In this document: piece after piece, positions 18,490 through 25,570 of the stretch
Position numbering within the stretch: position 1 is the stretch's first letter
Layout: each line of letters starts with the position of its first letter
From: Priapulus caudatus
Lineage: Eukaryota > Priapulida > Priapulimorpha > Priapulimorphida > Priapulidae
DNA: 25,570 nucleotides
Assembly: GCF_000485595.1 (NCBI RefSeq)
Contig: NW_014577635.1
Location: 53,525 to 79,094 of the forward strand
Direction of reading: 5' to 3'
The notes under the pieces: generated by a model
Seen by the model: the letters and a program-made list of their open reading frames with translations, nothing else
Database searches by the model: none
What the model was told of the DNA's origin: nothing
Made by a program: the position numbers and the translations under genes

Positions 18490-19795
18490 TGGTACTCGAC
18501 TTGCATTTACACATCGTTACCACGCTGGTGGCCAAGTGTTACAAACACTCCCTACTATAGTCTCAATAAACACATGTCGGTACACTCGCTTGCGTGCCAA
18601 GTTGTACCAAAACACTGCTAGCAGTACGCTCTCATAAACACATGATGTACACGCTGGGTCTACAAGTGTACAAACACACGCTACATGGTCTCAGTAAACA
18701 CATGTTGTCATCGTCTTCGGTGACCCCTCAAGTGTTACAGAACACACGCTACATGGTCTTTCGTACAGCAACTATGTCGTAACACGCTAGGCTGCCCAAT
18801 GGTGTACATAAGCTCACACGCTACATCGCTCTCGAAAAACATGTCGTTCACGCGATGGCCTGCAAGTGTACAAACACACGCTACATGGTCTGCGTAACAC
18901 ATTGTACACGTGGTGCAAGTGTACAAACACTAACGATCCTGACATTGTGTCGTAAACACATGTAGTACACGCTGGTGCCAGTCCATAATCGGCCTCCTTT
19001 TCGGCCGCCCAGCCTGTTACAAACCATCTCGCCCCCCTTACAATTTTGTCTCGTAACGAACTACCGATTCTGTACCACGGCTTTTATGCCAAAGTGTCCA
19101 CAACGCACTGCTACATGCCAGCCTTCTCGTAGCGAATTATGTACACGTGTGGCCAAGATGTGTTACAGAGACAAACCGCTACATACCGTCTCGTAACATC
19201 ATGTGTACCACGCTTGTGCCGAAGTGCTATAACACACGCTACATTGTCTCCGTAAACACAGTGTACCGCGGTGCCACAGTGTCATACAAACACCACGCTA
19301 ACATAGTCTCGTAAAAATACTGTACCGCTGGTGGCAAGTGTATCAACACACTGGCTCATGGTTGCTCGGTAAAACACATGTGCTACCGTCGCTTCTGGGT
19401 GCCACAGGTGTAGCCATAACACCGACGGCTACCATGGTCTTCGATAAGGAACACATGTGTAGCAGGCGTGGGGGGTGCCGCAAGCGGTCTTACGAGACAC
19501 ACGGCGTACAATGGTCTCTGCGGGCTCAAACACTATGTGTCAGCCACTGCTGGTGCGCAGTACGGTAGCTGACAAACACACGCTACATGGTCTCGTAAAA
19601 CACAGCTGTACACGCTGGTGCCAAGTGTACAAACAGGGCACGCCTAGCATGGTCTCGAAACATGTGTACACGTGGTGCCAAGTTACCAACACACGCTACA
19701 TGTGATGTGATCTCGTCTCGTAAACATTGTACACGCTGCTGCAAGTGTACAAAACACACGCTACAATGGTCTCGTTCAAACATTTTCTCTCAAAC
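18490..19795 (+). repeat. Satellite array with ~58-bp period
   Basis: Units contain CGCTACATGGTCTCGTAAAC, ACACATGTGTACACGCTGG and TGCCAAGTGTACAAACACA. Roughly twenty copies, many with single-base indels. Unrelated in sequence to the other two satellites in the window. Confidence 0.85.
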
Positions 19796-20154
19796 GGTCC
19801 CGCTTGCCAGGAAATGTGATTCGTAGATACGTGTAGTGATCTTGATCTTCTACATTATTAGTCGTACTGAACTCTGCCTATAAACCGTCTCCAACGCGAT
19901 GTAGCCATCGCCATCTGTGAAACTAATCTTGTTTAGTTTTAATGCCTAATTTGCCCATGTCAAGTGCGCCCTGCACCACTTAGACGACGACACCAAGATC
20001 TTTCTTTATAGAGAGCTTTTCGCAAAGATATTAACCTAACACATACTCTATAAATAGATGGATTTTCTATAAATATATTTCACAAACCGCAACACATATA
20101 TGGTGGTTCTCCATACGTAATTTGTGAATTTTCTAACGGTCGCAGGAGTTAGGG
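19796..20154. other. Intergenic sequence 3' of the GPCR
   Basis: Unique-looking, AT-rich after 20030, with CTATAAATA words. No gene. Confidence 0.4.
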
Positions 20155-20160
20155 TTTATT
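20155..20160 (-). promoter_or_regulatory. Candidate poly(A) signal of the GPCR gene
   Basis: AATAAA on the minus strand about 245 nt past the GPCR stop. It follows a trinucleotide-rich 3' UTR. Confidence 0.5.
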
Positions 20161-20279
20161 TACTACGGAACAATATTACAATACCCTGCTATAATAATAA
20201 TATTGTAGCTAGAAATATATAATTTTTCTGTGAATATGACAGCATTGCTTGCTCTCACAAGCACACTCTTACCACGCGA

Positions 20280-20425
20280 GAAACACATCGCAAACACGTG
20301 AGCATCCATCATCGTCATCAGCAGCAGCAACAGCGGCAACAACAACATCATCATCATCAGTTGCAGTAACATCAACATCATCACCACCACCACCACAATC
20401 ATCATCAGCAGCAGCAGTAACAACG
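20280..20425 (-). repeat. Trinucleotide repeats spanning the GPCR stop codon and 3' UTR
   Basis: Interrupted CAG/CAA and CAT/CAC triplets on the plus strand (CTG/TTG and ATG/GTG on the coding strand). The last three Cys codons of the GPCR and its stop belong to this repeat. Confidence 0.8.
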
Positions 20426-20746
20426 GCGACAGTATCTTCCCGTCGCCTGGCAACCGAGCAGCCTCCGCAGCGCCGCACGGTACGCTTCGCACCTGATGAC
20501 GTAGATGAGCGGATTGAGGAAAGAGTTGCACATGGCGATCATACCGAACAAGCTCGTAATGTCGTAAAACTCGTCGGCTACGAATCCCGCATAGTCCAGC
20601 ATGCCGACGACGTGCAGCGGGTACCACGTGACGAGGAACGTTCCAAACACCATGGCGATCGTCTTCGCGGCGCGACTGTTGCCTAGCAACACGGCCGTCG
20701 ACGACATGCGACGCACGGTCGCCAGCGCCGACAGACTCGCGCGGCT
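20405..20746 (-). CDS. GPCR exon 2: TM6, TM7 and C-tail
   Basis: Starts SRASLSALATVRR and includes a helix with TIAMVFGTFLVTWYPLHVV (TM6), FYDITSLFGMIAMCNSF and NPLIY (TM7), then RCEAYRAALRRLLGC (helix 8 with possible palmitoylation Cys). The stop TGA directly follows three TGC codons and lies at the edge of a CTG/ATG trinucleotide repeat that continues into the 3' UTR, so repeat expansion or slippage could alter the tail. Confidence 0.88.
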   Translation of the reverse strand, partial: SRASLSALATVRRMSSTAVLLGNSRAAKTIAMVFGTFLVTWYPLHVVGMLDYAGFVADEFYDITSLFGMIAMCNSFLNPLIYVIRCEAYRAALRRLLGCQATGRYCRRCYCCC

Positions 20747-21387
20747 CTGCAAGAAACGATGACGTGTCGATATTCGCGCATCTCGAGCCGTGACGTGTTA
20801 CGGCGATCGCTCACTCGCCTACTCGCACGCACAACAAACAGACAAACAAAAACACACGCGTGCGCGTGTGTACAGCGAGAGAGAGAAGGGGAGGGAGGGA
20901 GACAGGGAGAGAGAGAGAGAGAGAGAGGGGGGGAGGGGAGAGAGAGGGGAGACAGAGAGGGGTAGAGAGCTACAAGAACTGAAAGACAATTTCGTTCCTC
21001 TCTCACTCGCTCTCCTTTTCACAAACAGATGTAGACCTACGTTATATTTACCATTCTCTTCGTGCCGCTGTAGAATGCGTCACGGTGTTCCCGCCAGCTG
21101 ACAGGCGGGCTTTCTCCGCTACCGCCGACGTCGCCTTCCAGATGGTAAGTGCTCGCACGAATTGCCCCTTCTTCTTCTTCTTCTTCTTCTTCTTCTTCTT
21201 CTTCTTCTTCTTCTTCTTCTCCATGCCGATCTTCTAGTTCACATCTCCCATTGTCTGACAGCGTGAAGGCATCGATACCGGCTGCTATTGTCGCGTGCAA
21301 GTTCTCCGCTTGTCTATTCACTTCGTACCAATCGCTGAAACTGCCTCCGAGGTGCCAATCCGCACAGTCGCCCCCACTCCGCCCACT

Positions 21388-21432
<45 letters not shown>

Positions 21433-23355
21433 GTCATCATTGTTATCATCATCATCATCATCATCGTCATCATCGGCGTCGGCGGCGGTGGCGCTTATGC
21501 GTCTTTGATTGCAACGGCGGGCGAGGGCAGCATACGCTACAGCGCGGGAGGTGTTTATGATGTCACTGTCACGTGATATAACAGCATCGTCGTTAGACAT
21601 GGTGTTTGCGAAGCTGACATTTCTCGAGGTTCCATTGTCCGCTGTTTGCCCCATGTTTGCATTACGTGTTGCTTTTGCGCTGCCTTCTATCTTAGTGCAT
21701 TTATTACATGTCGTGCTTTCACTGTTTGTCGTTACAGTGCCTCCATTACATGTCGTGCTTCTATTGTCACCTGTCACAATAGTTCTGTTACATGTCGTGC
21801 GTCTATTGTCATCTGTCACAACGCCTCCGTTACATGTCGTACTTCCACTTTCGCCTGTCACAATGCTTTCGTTACATGTCGTGCTTCTATTGTCACCTGT
21901 CACAATAGTTCTGTTACATGTCGTGCGTCTATTGTCATCTGTCACAACGCCTCCGTTACATGTCGTACTTCCACTTTCGCCTGTCACAATGCTTTCGTTA
22001 CATGTCGTGCTTCTAGTGTCGTCTGTCACAATTTCATCTTCACACAAGTTCGTGAAGCCTTCATCTCTCCCGCACGTCGGGCTGGCGTCGTCTTGCACGC
22101 TGTTGATACCGCTGTCGCTCTCCTCCATACTGTCGTAAGCTTTGTTCACCATGCCATCTCTGAATCCCGTGACGTCACAACCGTCGGCGAGGTTAGCCAA
22201 TAGCTGCTTGTTCCATTTTTCGTCTATGACGTAGTCAGAATTGTCCGTAATCGTTGTCACGGCGACCGTCGTCCTAGCAACAGCGTCGGCAGACCCGTCG
22301 TCCACGTTTCTGGTCGCGAAACTATCGTCGTATATCTTAATCATCGCAGCGCCGCCTAGCGGTTCCATGCCATCGTCAGCGTCGCCGCCGTCGGGTACGT
22401 TTGCGTCAGCGTCAGACCTCGCTCTGATTTTCATCTCGCGTTGCAGATCGTGACGCCGCGAGATGCTTGCGTTCTTGTCGCAGTGTTCACTTGCGCTACG
22501 CTGCAGCCCCATACTGCATGCCGACCTACGTTTAACCTTGACGCTAGAACTGCATGCACATTGCACGCTCACGCTGCACGCACATTGCAACGTGACGTCA
22601 CGCGCGTTCTCGTCCGCAGCCCACACGACGCTGCCGCCATTGCCGCACGCGAATGCGACCGCCGACGACGTTGCGTCGCGGACGTCGGCCGGCGGTGCAG
22701 GCGACGGCGACCGACGGATGGCCTTAGCGTGGCGACGCGCGACGACGAACATGTGCGCGTACATGACGGCCATGATGATGATGGGAACGTCGAGCGCGAC
22801 GACGCCGGCGACGACACTGATCGTGTTGCTGAACTGCTTCACGAGGTTACACTGCCGAGACGTCGCCAGCGCGTCGGGAATCTCTCGCAGCATGACAACC
22901 AAGCCGACGCTGCCGTACGCGCCGCTGAACAGCCAGACGGTTGCCACGGCAACGCGCGTCACGCGCTTCGTCGCGTGCTCGGCGTACCAGAACGGTCGCA
23001 TGACGCCGACGTAGCGGTCCAGCGTCACGACGAAGATCTGATACATGACGGCGACGCAGCTCGTCTGCAGGACGCTGTCGACTGTGACGCAGAACACCGT
23101 CGGCAGCTCGTCTCTGGCGTAGAGGCTGACGCTGACGTAGATCGCGTACGCTACTGTCTGCATGAGTCCAGCGACAGACAGGCTGACGAAGTAGTAGTGA
23201 GCGTGGAAGGTGAACACGCGCTCGCGCACGAACACGGCCAGCACGAGACCATTACTGACTAGACACAGCAGAATGACGACGTACTGCACCGTGTAGTCTA
23301 GCGCGTGGTCGAGCGTGTACCACTCCAAGTGTTCATCCATCGTCTCTGACGCCAT
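20405..23355 (-). CDS. Class A GPCR with a giant third intracellular loop
   Basis: The join is complement(20405-20746, 21052-23355): 768 + 113 = 881 residues. The donor ATG|GTAAAT at 21052 and the acceptor TTTCTTGCAG before 20746 are both phase 0. I start at the ATG at 23355; the frame stays open slightly upstream but without an ATG. TM1-TM5 lie at about residues 22-44, 54-77, 88-112, 134-156 and 178-205; TM6 and TM7 are in exon 2. Class A marks are TLDRYVGVMRP (DRY), the TM4 Trp, a TM5 Pro, TWYP in TM6, NPLIY in TM7, and a Cys-bearing helix 8. MYAHMFVVARRH and AMCNSFLNPLIYVIR resemble the melanocortin/adenosine (MECA) group; the ligand is unknown. The usual TM2 Asp (LAVAD) is Gly (LSVAG). 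Intracellular loop 3 spans about 590 residues, with repeats and acidic tracts. The tail is Cys-rich (CRRCYCCC). Confidence 0.88.
20747..21051 (-). other. GPCR intron with GA-rich tract
   Basis: A 305-bp intron. The plus strand carries a GA/GGGAG-rich purine tract at about 20875-20962, which is a polypyrimidine-like run on the coding strand. No gene. Confidence 0.7.
21052..23355 (-). CDS. GPCR exon 1: TM1-TM5 and third loop
   Basis: Encodes the short N-terminus (no N-glycosylation sequon seen before TM1), TM1-TM5, the DRY motif at about residues 113-115, the Cys pair for the TM3-ECL2 disulfide (FC before TM3, QCN in ECL2), and nearly the whole third loop. The exon ends in GTKRM. The loop contains the 14-residue repeat, an Asp-rich tract and an 18-residue Glu run. 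Confidence 0.88.
21168..21221 (-). repeat. GAA microsatellite encoding poly-Glu
   Basis: Uninterrupted CTT/TTC triplets on the plus strand encode an 18-residue Glu run in the GPCR third loop. It is in frame and likely length-polymorphic. Confidence 0.9.
21388..21474 (-). repeat. GAT microsatellite encoding poly-Asp
   Basis: ATC triplets on the plus strand with a few GTC and TTG/TTA interruptions encode a ~30-residue Asp-rich stretch with two Asn in the GPCR third loop. Confidence 0.9.
21680..22050 (-). repeat. 42-nt coding minisatellite with a perfect 126-nt duplication
   Basis: Encodes seven or eight 14-residue units of the form TTCNxxIVTGxxxS in the GPCR third loop. A higher-order block of three units is duplicated without a mismatch (21761-21886 and 21887-22012), so the duplication is recent or being homogenised. 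The frame is kept throughout. Confidence 0.9.
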
Positions 23356-23493
23356 TGACGTCACAACGCTGAAGATCGCCGTGACGTCACCGCGCTGAAG
23401 ATCGTCGTGACGTCACCGCGCTGAAGATCGTCGTGACGTCACCGCGCTGAAGATCGTCGTGACGTCACCGCGCTGAAGATCGTCGTGACGTCG
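23356..23493. promoter_or_regulatory. 26-bp tandem array of CRE sites at the GPCR 5' end
   Basis: The palindrome TGACGTCA, the consensus CREB/ATF site, occurs perfectly at 23356, 23382, 23408, 23434 and 23460. A degenerate sixth, TGACGTCG, is at 23486. Spacing is exactly 26 bp, with a nearly constant spacer containing CGCTGAAGATCG. The innermost site touches the GPCR start codon, so the array is either 5' UTR or proximal promoter. CREs bind bZIP dimers of the CREB/ATF family; cAMP-responsive expression is inference. Confidence 0.75.
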
Positions 23494-23796
23494 TCGCCAT
23501 AAGGACACGCAGGTCCGCTTCCACCGCGGCGTCCTATGTAGGAGCTCTGCGGCATACCTGCGCTCTAATGACCGTGTCGCTGCTGCTGCTGTGACTGTGT
23601 GACAGGTGCTGGTGGCGAGTAGCGGGTATCTAGACGTAGCAGCGGCTCACTTAGCATTCCAAGAGTTTAGACTGTCATGATCGGCCAGGGAGTTGTTATC
23701 GTCTTTGTCAACATGAATTTGGAGCAGTGGGCAATGATCGCAGCAATGAATCGAACATTATAAAGTTCGCGGCACAAGGACACGTGTGTGAGAGGT

Positions 23797-23821
23797 GTGT
23801 GTGTGTGTGTGTGTGTGTGTG

Positions 23822-23865
<44 letters not shown>

Positions 23866-23940
23866 CGTGTGTGTGTGTGTGTGTTGTGTGTGTGTGTGTG
23901 CGTGCGTGTGCGTGTGTGTGCGTGCGTGTGTGAGCGTGCG
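23797..23940. repeat. GT microsatellite
   Basis: About 140 bp of TG dinucleotides with occasional TTG and CG interruptions. Confidence 0.92.
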
Positions 23941-24017
23941 TGATAAATTCATTTTGTAGCGTGTGGATTTCACGGCCGGGAGAATCCGTGGGTGCGCATG
24001 CGCGTCACCGTCACCGC

Positions 24018-24025
24018 TGACGTCA
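24018..24025. promoter_or_regulatory. Isolated CRE in the GPCR/CCP intergenic region
   Basis: One further perfect TGACGTCA, about 310 bp upstream of the CCP-gene start codon and outside the 26-bp array. It could serve either divergent gene. Confidence 0.4.
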
Positions 24026-24142
24026 CTCACCGACTCAGCCGTCGGTCACGCTCACGCCATATAGATTTGTCGCGACAGTACCCGCACGTTAGTGTGAGCT
24101 GTGGCATTGTCACGGTACACACCGGCTCGCCGCTGCCGTGTG

Positions 24143-24300
24143 TGTATGTGTGTGTGAGAGAGAGAGAGAGAAAACAAATAGAGAGAGAGAGCGAGAGAGA
24201 AAGAGCGAGAGAGCCCGCGCTGCATAGGGCAGCTGTGAGAGAGAGAGAGCTGCTGTGAGAGAGAGAGCAGCTGTGAGAGAGAGAGCCGCTGTGAGAGTCT
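24143..24300. repeat. GA microsatellite with CTGCTGTGAGAG higher-order unit
   Basis: GA dinucleotides. The last part repeats GAGAGAGAGAGC(T/A)GCTGT, four times at about 18-20 bp. It probably lies in the 5' UTR or proximal promoter of the CCP gene. Confidence 0.85.
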
Positions 24301-24337
24301 AGAGAGCCACATCTAGCTGTCTGTTCTCACCTGTGAG

Positions 24338-24419
24338 ATGTTGGTGGCAGCGCATGAAGCCGACGTCGGCACCGTCGCCGCCGTGGTTCTGCTGATGCTG
24401 CATTCATCGGTCGTGTCAG
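24338..24419 (+). CDS. CCP-gene exon 1: signal peptide
   Basis: ATG is followed by 27 codons plus one nucleotide; donor CAG|GTAATC. A polar N-terminus (VAAHEADVGT) precedes the hydrophobic stretch and a small-residue cleavage region (SSVVSG). The phase-1 end matches the next exon, which supports the choice of start. Confidence 0.78.
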
Positions 24420-25408
24420 GTAATCCCGCTAGATTTATGACTCACTTTAGATTCCACGCAGGATTTCTTAATATTTACTTAAGAAATTACTTAGTAACTT
24501 TGAAATTAGTTACAAATCTTTTCTCGAAGACGAAAAACCAGGAACTCGTGCGTTAAAATATGTAGCCTGCGTATAACTGCATTAACTCTTACTACGGGAT
24601 CAACTTGACGAATTAGTTAGTTATTAATTATTATATATTAATTAGATAATACTGTGAAATTGAGGAATCAGGATTAATTAAACATGGCGGTAACGACTAC
24701 ATTTCATGCCATTACACTGGAGTCGGTAATTCGAAGGCATGAACATTTGCAGCTCGTTCGTGTGATTCCATACTTGCGCTGGCTAACGCTGTCACCACTG
24801 ACACGATCACCACGATAGGCGCAAGCGTGACATATACGTGTGATAGAGGCTATGCTAGCGAGACGGATGGGTCAGAGGTGACTATTCAATGTACGTACGA
24901 CGCAGGCAGCGATATTGCTGAGTGGTCTCCGACGCAAGGATGCATAGGTAAGTAACGGCTTATGTCCAAAGAACATTGAACGCTGTTAGGTACGAATATA
25001 TCCGTTTAAACGCTGTCTCTCGCCACTATGTTGTGCGAAAAATAGAAGCTAATATATTTATATATACATATATATAATGTGCTATTGTTGTACTATTTTA
25101 TAGTGCGGAGTACATAAAACATTAACCTAGATGATATCAAGAGCTAATAATATAATATAACAGGTATTAGTAGCGCTTGATGATATTACAGTACAGTTAC
25201 GGGTTGATTACAGCACGTGTGTGTGACGCACCTGCCGACCTCGCCCACGCCGTAAGAACAGGTAGCGACTACAGGTACGGAAGCACTGTTACGTATACCT
25301 GTGAGCTGATGTACGCTAGCGACGGACAGGACGAGGTGACGCGGCAGTGTACGTGCAACGAGAACAGTGACGTCATGGAGTGGTCGCCGACGGTGCGGGA
25401 CTGCACGC
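24338..25408 (+). CDS. Secreted or membrane CCP (sushi)-domain protein, 5' part
   Basis: The join is 24338-24419, 24753-24947, 25214-25408, continuing beyond the window. Exon 1 starts at ATG and encodes a signal peptide with the hydrophobic core VAAVVLLMLHSSVVS. The two following exons each encode one complement control protein module, and all three leave in phase 1, the classic arrangement of shuffled CCP exons. Each module has the four canonical Cys, a GxxVTYTC core and a late WSPT tryptophan. CCP modules mediate extracellular protein contacts in complement regulators, selectins and many adhesion or immune proteins of invertebrates; which of these this is cannot be told from two modules. 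The gene is divergent from the GPCR across a 980-bp spacer. Confidence 0.87.
24753..24947 (+). CDS. CCP-gene exon 2: sushi module 1
   Basis: Acceptor CATTTGCAG, donor TAG|GTAAGT, 195 nt, phase 1 to 1. Encodes RSCDSILALANAV, GASVTYTCDRGYAS, EVTIQCTY and AEWSPTQGCI: four Cys and the conserved Trp of a complete CCP module. Confidence 0.9.
25214..25408 (+). CDS. CCP-gene exon 3: sushi module 2
   Basis: Acceptor TGATTACAG, donor CGC|GTGAGT, 195 nt, phase 1 to 1. Encodes RVCDAPADLAHAV, GSTVTYTCELMYAS, TRQCTCNENSD and MEWSPTVRDCT. It has one Cys more than the usual four (the second in QCTC). Length and alignment to module 1 without gaps suggest a recent exon duplication. Confidence 0.9.
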
Positions 25409-25440
25409 GTGAGTCATATATAGATATTATTTATATATTA

Positions 25441-25570
25441 ATGCCTGCTGTTGGGGGCACTATGCTCTCATAGTGTTGCTGAAGAAAGGAATAGTGCCCG
25501 AGCGGGAGCGAGGGCACTATTCCTTCCCAAAGCAACACTATGAGAGCATAGTGCCCCCAACAACAGGCAT
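25441..25570. mobile_element. 130-bp foldback (hairpin) element, possibly cut by the window end
   Basis: Two arms of 59 nt (25441-25499 and 25512-25570) are inverted copies matching at about 54 positions, around a 12-nt GC-rich loop. The arms contain GGGGGCACTATGCTCTCATA and GGAATAGTGCCC. There is no coding capacity. It sits in the intron after CCP exon 3 and resembles a palindromic MITE or foldback element. The right arm reaches the last base, so the true end may lie outside. Confidence 0.75.

Larger units (their letters stand above)
23494..24337. promoter_or_regulatory. Divergent intergenic region of GPCR and CCP genes
   Basis: The ~840 bp between the CRE array and the CCP start codon holds a GT microsatellite (23797-23940), a CRE (24018) and a GA-rich tract (24143-24300). 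No TATA box was identified with confidence. A shared bidirectional promoter is possible but unproven. Confidence 0.4.

Noticed and set aside
21149-22203. Plus-strand poly-Ser and Cys-rich frames opposite the GPCR
   Set aside because: They are antisense shadows of poly-Glu, poly-Asp and the 14-residue repeat; the minus-strand frame has TM helices and GPCR motifs.
22441-23262. A 273-codon plus-strand frame opposite GPCR TM1-TM5
   Set aside because: Arg/Asp-rich composition with no domain; explained as the antisense of a GC-biased coding exon.

Overview
The window is nuclear DNA from an animal. It has GT-AG introns, a multi-exon class IA phosphoinositide 3-kinase gene, a class A (rhodopsin-like) G-protein-coupled receptor gene and the 5' end of a secreted sushi/CCP-domain gene. 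These sit among microsatellites, minisatellites and small hairpin elements. The repeat load and the divergence of the proteins suggest a non-vertebrate, probably marine, animal. The phylum cannot be decided by eye.

Layout. Positions 1-4456 appear to lie in an upstream intron of the PI3K gene. They hold a 56-bp-period satellite, a dispersed repeat, GT-rich microsatellites and, on the minus strand, three short candidate exons whose phases agree (3681-3132). Positions 4457-12599 (+) hold the last eleven exons of a p110 beta/delta-like PI3K catalytic subunit: 1440 nt in one intact frame, covering the second part of the helical domain and the whole kinase domain. Its introns carry a ~36-bp satellite, a second copy of the dispersed repeat and a MITE-like inverted-repeat element. 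Positions 12600-20150 are intergenic. They contain the PI3K 3' flank, a 46-bp tandem triplication, a foldback element beside a MITE, a tandem duplication of about 740 bp and a ~58-bp satellite.

Positions 20155-23355 (-) hold a two-exon GPCR of 881 residues. Its third intracellular loop is about 590 residues long, with poly-Asp and poly-Glu tracts and a 14-residue repeat. The start codon directly abuts an array of five perfect TGACGTCA (CRE) sites spaced exactly 26 bp apart, plus a sixth degenerate one. Positions 24338-25408 (+), divergent from the GPCR, hold a signal-peptide exon and two CCP exons of identical length (195 nt), all in phase 1; the gene runs off the right edge. The window ends inside a 130-bp foldback element in the next intron.

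The three main genes do not form a pathway that the sequence demonstrates. PI3K and the GPCR are both signalling proteins, and the CRE array suggests cAMP/CREB-responsive transcription of the receptor. The CCP protein is an extracellular or adhesion/complement-type product. No wholly new system is proven. The best candidates for follow-up are the CRE array with its unusual receptor, the minus-strand micro-exons, and the foldback elements.
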